A DNA stretch of 64,000 bases from Pseudomonas sp. GOM6 (lineage in GTDB: Bacteria; Pseudomonadota; Gammaproteobacteria; Pseudomonadales; Pseudomonadaceae), in contig NZ_JARPUS010000004.1 of assembly GCF_029537485.1 (NCBI RefSeq), positions 1 through 64,000 on the forward strand. The letters are read 5' to 3'. The translations under genes were made by a program, and so were the position numbers. Every line of letters starts with the position of its first letter. Position 1 is the first letter of the stretch. The notes below the pieces were generated by a model. The model saw only the letters and a list, made by a program, of their open reading frames with translations, had not been told where the DNA came from and searched no databases. Below are positions 35,384-43,400 of this stretch, in pieces.

Positions 35384-35527
35384 TAATGAGGGCTCCGCCA
35401 TTTCGACAAGGCGCGTTCGTCGCCAATGTGTGGGGTCTGCGCGGATTGTTTACAGGCGAAAAGTAGACAGATCGCCCTGGCGGATGGTTCTCGCTAGGTT
35501 GTGGGCAACCGACCAGGAGGACTTCCC

Positions 35528-35629
35528 ATGATCTTGCTGCCCACCCTTAACGATCTTTTGCCGCTGGCGCTGGTGCTGCCTGCACTGATCGGGCTGGCCA
35601 GGCTGGCCTATGGCGGTACTGCGGATTAA
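35528..35629 (+). CDS. Small membrane peptide of 33 residues
   Basis: ATG to TAA with a perfect AGGAGG 7 nt upstream, which is the main reason to call it. The product MILLPTLNDLLPLALVLPAL then IGLARLAYGGTAD has one hydrophobic segment of about 20 residues. Type I toxin-like or regulatory small membrane protein are possible readings. No family recognised. It lies between umuDC and a convergent gene. Confidence 0.5.
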   Translation: MILLPTLNDLLPLALVLPALIGLARLAYGGTAD

Positions 35630-35657
35630 GCGCTAGCGCCTCTTGGCAGCGCTGGCC

Positions 35658-36191
35658 TTAGCCCCAGAAGTTATTGCAGATCCGCTGCACCGCTGCGTTG
35701 GCGGCGCGTCGGTCAAACAGCTCGGGATCAAAGCTGCCGCCTGAAGCCAAGAAGTCCAGGTAACCCGGCACGCCACCTACATCTTCCGGCGGGCAGGCGC
35801 GGGCGCCATCGAGCACTTCACACCAAGTGCCGGTGAAATCACTGGGCTCGATGCTCTCTACGGCAATCACATGCTGCCAGCTATCGCCGAAGTCATAGAG
35901 ATAGCGCAGCCGGTCCGCCTCCTTGAGTACGCGGCGCAGTTTGCTCTTACGGTCATCCAGCGCATCGTCGTACATGTACATCAGCTCGGCATCCAATGGC
36001 AGGTAGCGATGGATGCCGTCGCTGAACTCATGCAGGTGGCTGCTGTGCCAGCCAAAGGCCGCCTGAATGAAGTGGTGCAGCTTGCGCAGGGTGCAGTCGC
36101 CGTTCACACGCAGACGGCGCCAGACCGGAGGATTGAAATTCAACGGCTCCAGCTGAATGTGCAGGGTATACAGCAGCGGTTGAGTCGCCAT
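35658..36191 (-). CDS. Plasmid pRiA4b ORF-3 family protein
   Basis: A 177-residue protein with the family hallmarks: IQLEPLNFNPPVWRRLRVNG, LHHFIQAAFGWHSSHLHEF, YLYDFGDSWQHVIAVE and PPEDVGGVPGYLDFL. It is a common small protein of plasmids and chromosomal islands with no established biochemical role. It is 14 bp from the WYL gene upstream on the same strand and is probably in an operon with it. Confidence 0.85.
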   Translation of the reverse strand: MATQPLLYTLHIQLEPLNFNPPVWRRLRVNGDCTLRKLHHFIQAAFGWHSSHLHEFSDGIHRYLPLDAELMYMYDDALDDRKSKLRRVLKEADRLRYLYDFGDSWQHVIAVESIEPSDFTGTWCEVLDGARACPPEDVGGVPGYLDFLASGGSFDPELFDRRAANAAVQRICNNFWG

Positions 36192-36205
36192 GCTGGCTCC
36201 GTCGG

Positions 36206-37081
36206 TCAGTGATACAGCCAGGGCTGCAGTTCATCGAGGTTGGTGACGACGATCTGTTGCGCCGTGGCTTTGGCGTGCACCTTGGTCGGGTCGATCTGAT
36301 AGCGCTGCAGCACGTACTGCACCAGGGCACCACGGGTCTCGATCACCAGCTGCCCATCACGCATGCCGTAGTCGGCTTCGATGATCGCGCGTTGCTCCGG
36401 CTTGAGGCGCGAGTCCGGCTCGATAACCACCGTGAGCTGGGTGTTCCAACCTTTGTCGAGCGCGCGGGTGTGCTCCGAGGGAGCATCCATCAGGTCAGGC
36501 TCACCGCGAAAGCGGCTTAGCACGAAGTCGCGATAGTCACGGTTCTTCTCGCAGTAGGCCCGCACATGCCAGCGCATGCCGGTGTAGATCAGCGTATGCG
36601 GTGCGATCAGGCGGGTTTCGCCGTCTGGCGTGGTGAAGGACACATACTCGCACTCCAGTCGCAGCCCCTCGCGGCAGGCCTTGAGCAGTGGGCGCAGCAC
36701 CTCGGGGCGCACCGAGCGATCCGGCACGTCCAGTACCTCGGTATGCGCGTAGGCCAGCGCCAGACCTTCGATGTGCGGTGCACGATCGTAGTTTTGATTA
36801 AGCAGATGCAGGTAGGCGCTGGCGCTGTCATCGATAAACAGCGGTTTGAAGTGGCGGCTCGGCACATACCCTTTCAAATGCTTGTCGTATTCGAGGTTCT
36901 TCGGCGCGTAGTCGGTGATGTAGGAGTTGATGTCCTTCGACGCTTGCTGCCGGCTGATGCCGAAGCTCTGCATCAGATGGCCCGTGGTCAAGCGGCCTTC
37001 CCACCAGGCGATGGTCTCGATCAGGCGGTAGCGCAGGGCCAGATCCCAGCGCACAGACTCAATGGCTTGTTTGCGTTTCAT
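36206..37081 (-). CDS. WYL repressor of the BrxR/CapW type
   Basis: A 291-residue protein: winged helix (WWEGRLTTGHLMQSFGISRQ then QASKDINSYITDYAP), WYL domain (GLRLECEYVSFTTPDGETRL, HTLIYTGMRWHVRAYCEKNR, RFRGEPD) and a WCX dimerisation domain. This short form with W-W-E-G-R before the recognition helix matches the BrxR/CapW group, repressors of BREX and CBASS loci that release DNA on damage or infection signals. A palindrome, TTTAC-N8-GTAAA, lies 23 bp upstream of its start. It is divergent from rmuC. No BREX or CBASS genes are in the window. Confidence 0.8.
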   Translation of the reverse strand: MKRKQAIESVRWDLALRYRLIETIAWWEGRLTTGHLMQSFGISRQQASKDINSYITDYAPKNLEYDKHLKGYVPSRHFKPLFIDDSASAYLHLLNQNYDRAPHIEGLALAYAHTEVLDVPDRSVRPEVLRPLLKACREGLRLECEYVSFTTPDGETRLIAPHTLIYTGMRWHVRAYCEKNRDYRDFVLSRFRGEPDLMDAPSEHTRALDKGWNTQLTVVIEPDSRLKPEQRAIIEADYGMRDGQLVIETRGALVQYVLQRYQIDPTKVHAKATAQQIVVTNLDELQPWLYH

Positions 37082-37104
37082 GGCCTCTCCATCTGCTCGA
37101 AAAC

Positions 37105-37122
37105 TTTACCTGTACGAGTAAA
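37105..37122. promoter_or_regulatory. Candidate operator of the BrxR/CapW-like repressor
   Basis: TTTACctGTACgaGTAAA is an 18-bp palindrome with a self-complementary GTAC centre. It is located between the divergent WYL gene and rmuC, within a likely promoter. The symmetry fits a dimeric winged-helix repressor. Inferred. Confidence 0.55.
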
Positions 37123-37208
37123 CACCGTGGATGCGTCGCTTGAGGCTACATATCCTGTGACTGTCATTCAAGTTGCATCACTGATGTATGCAGTGGAAGG
37201 AGAACACC

Positions 37209-38795
37209 ATGAGCGATATCCGAATGTCCTGGGGAATGGTGGCGGTTGCCCTGGTGCTGGCCGCAGGTCTTGGCCTGGCGCTGTTCTGGCAGAGCATGCG
37301 GCGCAAGGAGGCACACACCCATTTGCAGGCCTGCAAAGACCAGCTGGAGCAGCTTCAGGCGCTGGGTCAGTCGCGTGAACTGGAGCTGCGCGAGCTGACC
37401 GCCGCGGTGCGTGCCGAGAAGGCGCATGTCGAGCAACTGCAGCGCCAGCTGAGCTTTGTCCATGAAGAGTCTGCCGGCTTGCGCGATGAGCAGAAGCAAC
37501 TGCTCACCCAGTTGGCCGAGGCGCAAAGCCAGGCCAGCGCGGCGCGTGCTCAGCACGGCCAGCTGCTGCAGCAGCACGCCGAGCTCAAGCAGGCCCATGA
37601 GCGCCTGCAGAACAGTCACGAGGTGATGCAGGACAAGTTCGCCAACCTGTCCAAGGAGCACGCCACCCTCAGCAGTAGCCTGGAACAGAAGCAGCAGCAC
37701 TTTGCCGAGCAACAGCAGCTGCTCAAGGAAAGCCGCGACCAGCTCAAGCTGGAGTTCGAACAGCTCGCCGGGCAGATCTTCGAAGCCAAGGGCAAGGCCT
37801 TCTCGCAGCACAGCCAGCAGTCGCTGGATGCGCTGCTCAAGCCCTTCCGCGAGCAGATCGACGGCTTCCGCGCCAAGGTCGAAGATATCCACCACAAGGA
37901 TGTCCAGCAGCAGGCCGCGTTGACCCAGGAGCTGTTGCACCTCAAAGAACTCAACCAGCAGATCACCCAGGAGGCGCATGACCTGGCCACCGCACTCAAG
38001 GGCCAGAAGAAGGCCCAGGGCAACTGGGGCGAGCTGGTGCTGGAAAACGTCCTGGAGCGCTCCGGTCTGGTCAACGGGCGCGACTTCAAGCGCGAGGTCA
38101 GCATCAATGGCGAGGAGAATCGCCAGCGCCCGGACGTGATCGTCTACCTGCCGCAGGGCAAGCACCTGATCATCGATGCCAAGGTCTCGCTCAATGCCTA
38201 CACCCGCTACATCAATGCCGAGGATGATGCCGAGCGGCGCCTGGCTCTCAATGAGCACGTCACGGCCATCGGCCAGCGCATCAAGGAGTTGTCCAACCGG
38301 CACTACTTCGAGCTGCCGGGGCTGAATGCGCCGGAGATGGTGTTCATGTTCGTGCCCATCGAGTCGGCCTTCGTCGAGGCGCTCAAGGCGGACGAGACCC
38401 TGTTCCAGAAAGCCATCGAGCAGAACGTGCTGGTCGCCACCCCGACCACCTTGCTCACTAGCCTCAACATCGTGCGTCAGCTCTGGCGTTTCGAGGACCA
38501 GAACAAGCACACCGCTGAGCTGGCCGAGCGCGCTGGGAAGGTCTACGACAAACTGCGCACCTTCCTCGGCAGCATGGACGCCATTGGCAACAGCCTGGAC
38601 AAAGCCCAGGACGCCTACCGCAAGGCGCGTGATCAGCTGGTCAGCGGCAAGGCCAACCTGGTCAAGCAGGTCAGCGACTTCCGCCAACTGGGCGTGGCCG
38701 TCAAAGGTGAGCTGGACGAAAGCTGGGTAGACCGCGCCGAGCTTGAGCTGGGCCTGGTCGAACAGGAAGCCTTCGAGGCGCAGGAGCAAGCATGA
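37209..38795 (+). CDS. rmuC: RmuC-family DNA recombination protein
   Basis: A 528-residue protein with an N-terminal membrane anchor (residues about 9-27), a long coiled coil (about 35-230) and the RmuC domain, a PD-(D/E)XK-like nuclease fold: GNWGELVLENVLERSGLVNG, RPDVIVYLPQGKHLIIDAKV and VEALKADETLFQKAIEQNVL. RmuC limits inversion between short repeats and has been linked to protection from foreign DNA. ATG 37209 is preferred for AAGGAG 6 nt upstream. It overlaps the next gene by 4 bp. Confidence 0.88.
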   Translation: MSDIRMSWGMVAVALVLAAGLGLALFWQSMRRKEAHTHLQACKDQLEQLQALGQSRELELRELTAAVRAEKAHVEQLQRQLSFVHEESAGLRDEQKQLLTQLAEAQSQASAARAQHGQLLQQHAELKQAHERLQNSHEVMQDKFANLSKEHATLSSSLEQKQQHFAEQQQLLKESRDQLKLEFEQLAGQIFEAKGKAFSQHSQQSLDALLKPFREQIDGFRAKVEDIHHKDVQQQAALTQELLHLKELNQQITQEAHDLATALKGQKKAQGNWGELVLENVLERSGLVNGRDFKREVSINGEENRQRPDVIVYLPQGKHLIIDAKVSLNAYTRYINAEDDAERRLALNEHVTAIGQRIKELSNRHYFELPGLNAPEMVFMFVPIESAFVEALKADETLFQKAIEQNVLVATPTTLLTSLNIVRQLWRFEDQNKHTAELAERAGKVYDKLRTFLGSMDAIGNSLDKAQDAYRKARDQLVSGKANLVKQVSDFRQLGVAVKGELDESWVDRAELELGLVEQEAFEAQEQA

Positions 38796-39148
38796 ACGCG
38801 TGCGTGCGGCTGGCCATGGTGCTGCTGCTCGGCATGAGCAGCACGGCTTTCGCCATGGACCGCGACCTGGACAACGATGGCCGCTGGGACTTCGGCGCAG
38901 GCGGCAGCGATCGCGACATGGATAACGACGGACGCTGGGATTTCAATGCCGGCGGCTCGGACCGTGATGTCGACAATGACGGTCGCTGGGACCACGACAA
39001 AGGCGGCTCGGACCGCGATCTGGACAACGACGGGCGCTGGGACTTCGATGCCGGCGGCTCGGATCGGGATATCGACAACGATGGTCGTTGGGACTACGAC
39101 AAGGGCGGCAGCGACCGTGACCTGGACAACGACAAACGCCGCGATTGA
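38792..39148 (+). CDS. Secreted DxDxDGRWD-repeat protein
   Basis: A 118-residue precursor with a signal peptide (cut after AFA, residue 21), then five 17-residue repeats of the form SDRDLDNDGRWDFDAGG and a partial sixth that ends DNDKRRD. The D-x-D-N-D-G core is a calcium-loop motif as in EF-hand or thrombospondin type 3 repeats, so it probably binds Ca2+ in the periplasm. The start overlaps the rmuC stop (ATGA), a surprising coupling of a DNA-recombination gene to a secreted protein. No catalytic domain. Confidence 0.7.
   Translation: MNACVRLAMVLLLGMSSTAFAMDRDLDNDGRWDFGAGGSDRDMDNDGRWDFNAGGSDRDVDNDGRWDHDKGGSDRDLDNDGRWDFDAGGSDRDIDNDGRWDYDKGGSDRDLDNDKRRD
38855..39145. repeat. 51-bp tandem repeats inside the DxDxDG gene
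   Basis: Five units of 51 bp plus a partial unit. Third positions vary between units while the protein repeat is preserved (Leu, Met, Val, Leu, Ile at the variable position), which points to selection on the protein. The array could expand or contract by recombination. Confidence 0.75.
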
Positions 39149-39210
39149 CGACCGACCGCCTGCACACGCAGGCTCGGCTAATCAACCACGCTCAGCAGGA
39201 AGCAACCTCC

Positions 39211-39852
39211 ATGAATAAACCCACCACCGTGCAGGCACTGGAAGATCTGGGGCGTGTCAGGCTCTCCAAGAGCTTCTTCATGCGCGATTTTCTCTATTCG
39301 GAGATCAGCCAGATCGACGGTATCCCGAATATCCCCGACTTCCCCGACCGCGCCATCGAGGCGGGGCGCCAGCTCTGCGAACAGTTGCTGGAGCCACTGC
39401 AAGAGCGCTTCGGCCGCATCGCCATTCGCTCGGCGTATCGCTCGCCGGCGGTGAATGCCAAGGGGGCGGAAGACGGCAACAACTGCGCGAAGAATGAAAG
39501 CAACTACGCCGCGCATATCTGGGACTACCCGGATGCCAACGGTCACCTGGGTGCTACTGCCTGCATCGTGGTGCCGGCCCTGCTGCCCTGGTACGACCAG
39601 ACCGGCGACTGGACGCCGCTGGCTTGGTGGATTCACGACAACCTGCCCTACGCTAACCAGTACTGGTTCCCCAAGCTGGCCGCCTTCAACCTGCGTTGGA
39701 GCGCCAATCCGCAGGTGCTGCCGAGCATCAATACCTATGTCACCAACCCGCATACCGGTGACAAGAAGGCGCTGGTGCACAAAGGCGTGGCCACGCTGGG
39801 CGCTCAGGAGCGCAAGCGCATCGTCGAGCCCTGGCTGGCCAGCCTGGCGTAA
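39211..39852 (+). CDS. M15-like zinc peptidase family protein
   Basis: The 213-residue product contains RIAIRSAYRSPAVNAKGA, NNCAKNESNYAAHIWDYPD and ANGHLGATACIVVPA, which resemble the SxYRSxxxN...H...D...H arrangement of M15 DD-peptidases, and a second half rich in Trp/Asn (HDNLPYANQYWFPKLAAFNL). No signal peptide is seen, so the substrate may be cytoplasmic or the protein may be released on lysis. ATG 39211 has AGGAAG upstream. It lies downstream of the repeat gene on the same strand, probably in the rmuC operon. Confidence 0.6.
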   Translation: MNKPTTVQALEDLGRVRLSKSFFMRDFLYSEISQIDGIPNIPDFPDRAIEAGRQLCEQLLEPLQERFGRIAIRSAYRSPAVNAKGAEDGNNCAKNESNYAAHIWDYPDANGHLGATACIVVPALLPWYDQTGDWTPLAWWIHDNLPYANQYWFPKLAAFNLRWSANPQVLPSINTYVTNPHTGDKKALVHKGVATLGAQERKRIVEPWLASLA

Positions 39853-40007
39853 TGGGCTCTGCCTTAACCGGGCATTGCGGCGGTGCGCGTAGGAGCTGAC
39901 CAGTGAGTCAAGGAGGCGTCCGGCTTTACCCATGCGGCGCCAGTGGATATGGTGACGGACATCGCAAAATGGCAGGTCGTGGTATCCCAGGGATGGCCCT
40001 CCGAATG

Positions 40008-40026
40008 TGCGGCGGCAACCGCCGCA
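40008..40026. repeat. Hairpin TGCGGCGG-CAA-CCGCCGCA
   Basis: A perfect 8-bp stem with a 3-nt loop, 95 bp before hsdM and 156 bp after the M15 gene. No U-tract follows, so it may be a weak terminator or a protein site. The surrounding 39853-40120 interval contains no gene I can support. Confidence 0.5.
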
Positions 40027-40120
40027 TAACGTCGTGCCACCCTCTGATCCCGTCTTGATTGCCACCTTGGTTTGAATTGGGCTGGCCCGCTCTGTGACGG
40101 GCGGCTGTGGAGTGTTGTGC

Positions 40121-42064
40121 ATGAATGAGTTGGAGCAGGCCCTGTTGGCCTTGGTGCCGGTGGATGGTTCGAGCATTGGCAATCAGTCGCTATTGGAGCG
40201 TCTGAAAGGGCAGTTTCCGCAGATCAGCGACGAGGCCTTCTGGGCGGCGCGCGATGGGCTGATCGAACAGGGCGTGCTGCAGAAGGGGCGTGGTCGCGGT
40301 GGTTCGGTGTTGCGCGCGCAAGCATCGGGCAGCAGCCTGGCCGATCAGGCGCTGAACAAGGCCCGTGGGCGCTTCGAGCCGGCAAATGCGGCAGAGGTGT
40401 CAGCCGACTATGTGGTGGAAGCCGCAGCAGCGGTGAAAAAGGGCAAGGCGGCCAAGGTGCAGCCCGCCACCGGCATCGAGGACATGAAGAAAACCCTCTG
40501 GGCCACCGCCGACAAGCTGCGCGCCAATATGGACGCCGCCGAGTACAAGCACATCGTGCTCGGGCTGATCTTCCTCAAGTACATCTCCGACAGCTTCGCC
40601 GGCCGCCGCGCCGAGCTGGAACGCAAGCTGACCGACGAGAACGACGACTATTACCTGGGAGATGACGACCCCGAGGCGCTCAACGCCGAGCTGGAAGACC
40701 GCGACTACTACCGCGAGGTCAACGTGTTCTGGGTGCCGGAAGTGGCGCGCTGGGAATCGATCCGCGCCGCCGCCAAGCAGGTGGATATCGGCAAGCGCAT
40801 CGACGAGGCCCTGGCCGCCATCGAGGCGGAAAACCCCAAGCTGAAGAACATCCTCGACAAGCGATTCGCCCGTGTCCAGCTGCCGGACGGCAAGCTGGGT
40901 GAGCTGGTGGACCTGATCTCCACCATCGGGTTTGGCGAGGACATCGGCAAGGCGCGCGATCTGCTCGGCCAGGTCTACGAATACTTCCTCGGCCAGTTCG
41001 CCAGCGCCGAAGGGCGCAGGGGCGGGCAGTTCTATACGCCGGCCAGCATCGTGAAAACCCTGGTGGCGGTGCTTAACCCGCACCATGGCAAGGTGTATGA
41101 CCCCTGCTGCGGTTCGGGTGGCATGTTCGTGCAGTCGGAGAAGTTCATCGAGGCCCACGGCGGCAAGCTGGGTGATGTGTCCATCTACGGTCAGGAAGCC
41201 AACCCCACTACCTGGCGCCTGGCGGCGATGAACCTGGCCATTCGCGGCATCGACTTCAACCTGGGCAAAGAGCCGGCGGATACCTTTATCCGCAACCAGC
41301 ACTCCGACCTGCGCGCCGACTTCATCCTCGCTAACCCGCCGTTCAATATCAGCGACTGGTGGCACGGCAGCCTGGAAGGCGACTCGCGCTGGGTCTATGG
41401 CACGCCGCCGCAAGGCAACGCCAACTATGCCTGGCTGCAGCACATGCTCTACCACCTCAAGCCTAATGGCCGCGCCGGCATCGTGCTGGCCAACGGTTCC
41501 ATGAGCTCCAGTCAGAACAGCGAAGGCGAGATTCGCCGCGCCATGGTCGAGGCCGATGTGGTGGAAGTGATGGTCGCGCTGCCCGGCCAGCTGTTCTTCA
41601 ACACCCAGATTCCCGCCTGCCTGTGGTTTCTCGCCAAGGACAAGCGCCACGCTCTGAGCACTGGCGGTATCGATCGCAGCGGCCAGGTGCTGTTTATCGA
41701 CGCGCGCAAGCTCGGCACCAGCGTCAGCCGGGTGCAGATCGAACTGACCGATGCCGATATCGAGCGCATCGCCAGTACCGTGGCGGCCTGGCGTAGCGAG
41801 GCGCTGGATGAGGGGGGGCAGGTTGGCGAGTACGCGGATATTCCCGGTTTCTGCCGTAGCGTCGCCTTGACTGAAATCGCCGAGCATGGCCATGTGCTGA
41901 CGCCGGGGCGCTATGTGGGTGCCGAGGAAGTACAGGACGACGACGAAGCCTTTGCCGAGAAGATGCAGCGGTTAACCCGGCAGTTAGGTGAGCAGATGCA
42001 GAAAGGCGCGGAACTCGATCAGTTGATCCGGCAGAAGCTGGGAGGGCTGGGGTATGAGTTCTGA
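40121..42064 (+). CDS. hsdM: Type I restriction-modification, methyltransferase subunit
   Basis: A 647-residue HsdM: an extra N-terminal winged-helix-like segment (ALVPVDGSSIGNQSLLERLK), the HsdM N12 domain (WATADKLRANMDAAEYKHIV), then the N6-adenine methyltransferase core with GGQFYTPASIVKTLV near residue 303, DPCCGSGGMFVQSEKF (SAM binding) and the catalytic NPPF near 405. It methylates adenine in both strands of the HsdS target. ATG 40121 was chosen over an upstream start at 40094 by the GGAG spacing. It overlaps hsdS by 11 bp. Confidence 0.92.
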   Translation: MNELEQALLALVPVDGSSIGNQSLLERLKGQFPQISDEAFWAARDGLIEQGVLQKGRGRGGSVLRAQASGSSLADQALNKARGRFEPANAAEVSADYVVEAAAAVKKGKAAKVQPATGIEDMKKTLWATADKLRANMDAAEYKHIVLGLIFLKYISDSFAGRRAELERKLTDENDDYYLGDDDPEALNAELEDRDYYREVNVFWVPEVARWESIRAAAKQVDIGKRIDEALAAIEAENPKLKNILDKRFARVQLPDGKLGELVDLISTIGFGEDIGKARDLLGQVYEYFLGQFASAEGRRGGQFYTPASIVKTLVAVLNPHHGKVYDPCCGSGGMFVQSEKFIEAHGGKLGDVSIYGQEANPTTWRLAAMNLAIRGIDFNLGKEPADTFIRNQHSDLRADFILANPPFNISDWWHGSLEGDSRWVYGTPPQGNANYAWLQHMLYHLKPNGRAGIVLANGSMSSSQNSEGEIRRAMVEADVVEVMVALPGQLFFNTQIPACLWFLAKDKRHALSTGGIDRSGQVLFIDARKLGTSVSRVQIELTDADIERIASTVAAWRSEALDEGGQVGEYADIPGFCRSVALTEIAEHGHVLTPGRYVGAEEVQDDDEAFAEKMQRLTRQLGEQMQKGAELDQLIRQKLGGLGYEF

Positions 42065-43400
42065 GGTTCTTGTCGGGCGATTTTCAATCGGCGACTTGAT
42101 AAAAGCTGGAGCTATTACTGCGCATAAGGATGGGAATTTTGGCTCGCTTTACCCACGTATAGATGACTTTGTGGATGACGGTATTCCGCTACTGACTGCG
42201 AAGGTCGTTAGCGCTGGGAGAATTGATTTCGGTGCGGCCCAACGGCTAAGTCAAGAGAAAGCTATCAAATTGCCCTATGGGTTTATTCGGGCTGGTGACG
42301 TTTTGCTTTCGCATAACGCTACTGTTGGCCGGGTTGCTGTTGTGCCCGAGTTCAGCGGCCAAGCCATGATTGGCACCTCACTGACATACTTCAGAGTCGA
42401 CAGATCAAGATTGCTTCCGCGCTACTTGGCATGTTTTTTCGAAAGCCGCGATTTCCAGAATCAACTGGCTAGTGTGATGGGCCTATCGACGAGGAACCAA
42501 GTTCCCATCACGGCGCAGCGCCTTCTGGAAGTTGAGGTGCCTTCCTTAACTGTTCAGCGCCAGCTTTCTGAGTTTGTTGGTGCAGTTGATGATCGCATCA
42601 CCCTGCTACGCGAAACCAACGCCACCCTGGAAGCCATCGCCCAAGCACTGTTCAAATCCTGGTTCGTCGATTTCGACCCCGTGCGCGCCAAGGCCGAAGG
42701 CCGCCAGCCGGAAGGCATGGACGCCACCACCGCCGCCCTGTTCCCCGATAGCTTCGAAGAGTCCGAACTGGGCTTGGTGCCGAAGGGGTGGCAGAGGCTT
42801 GCTTTCACTGAAACAGTAAAAGTTATCGGCGGGGGTACTCCTAAGACTTCTGTGCCGGAGTACTGGGATGGCGATATCCCTTGGTTCTCGGTCGTTGACG
42901 CTCCTGCAGTTACTGATGTGTTTGTGATCGATACCGTCAAGCACATTTCTGTGGCAGGGCTAAACGGTTCATCGACCAAGCTATTGCCTGAAGGAACAAC
43001 AATTATTTCGGCGCGTGGGACAGTGGGGCGTCTGGCTTTGGTCGGTAAAGACATGGCGATGAATCAGTCCTGCTACGGCCTTCAAGGCAAAGCAGGGGAC
43101 GCCTATTTCACCTACTTCAGCACGTACCGTTTGGTTGAGGATCTTAAGCAGCGCAGTCATGGCTCGGTGTTTGACACCATTACTACCGAGACAATGAAGG
43201 GTGTTCAGGTCATCTACCCGAATGCGAGTGTTATTGAAGCGTTTGAAGCTTTTTTGCGTCCCTTTATGCGCCGAATTAAAGAAAACCTGCGGCAAGCCCA
43301 AACCCTCACCCAACTCCGCGACACCCTTTTACCCCGCCTGATCTCCGGCCAACTGCGCCTGCCGGACGCTGAGCATGCCTTTGAGGAAGTGCTGGCATGA
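42054..43400 (+). CDS. hsdS: Type I restriction-modification, specificity subunit
   Basis: A 448-residue HsdS with two target-recognition domains separated by the conserved helical spacer (ALFKSWFVDFDPVRAKAEGR, QPEGMDATTAALFPDSFEES) and a second spacer at the C-terminus (LRQAQTLTQLRDTLLPRLIS). The TRD parts have lower GC and different codon use from the spacers, which is typical of TRD exchange. It sets the DNA target of HsdMSR. Confidence 0.9.
   Translation: MSSEVLVGRFSIGDLIKAGAITAHKDGNFGSLYPRIDDFVDDGIPLLTAKVVSAGRIDFGAAQRLSQEKAIKLPYGFIRAGDVLLSHNATVGRVAVVPEFSGQAMIGTSLTYFRVDRSRLLPRYLACFFESRDFQNQLASVMGLSTRNQVPITAQRLLEVEVPSLTVQRQLSEFVGAVDDRITLLRETNATLEAIAQALFKSWFVDFDPVRAKAEGRQPEGMDATTAALFPDSFEESELGLVPKGWQRLAFTETVKVIGGGTPKTSVPEYWDGDIPWFSVVDAPAVTDVFVIDTVKHISVAGLNGSSTKLLPEGTTIISARGTVGRLALVGKDMAMNQSCYGLQGKAGDAYFTYFSTYRLVEDLKQRSHGSVFDTITTETMKGVQVIYPNASVIEAFEAFLRPFMRRIKENLRQAQTLTQLRDTLLPRLISGQLRLPDAEHAFEEVLA

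Noticed and set aside
39178..40182. Minus-strand frame of 334 codons
   Set aside because: It is mostly antisense to the M15-like gene; the part in the 39853-40120 gap (GYHDLPFCDVRHHIHWRRMG) may be a relic but has no start or stop of its own.
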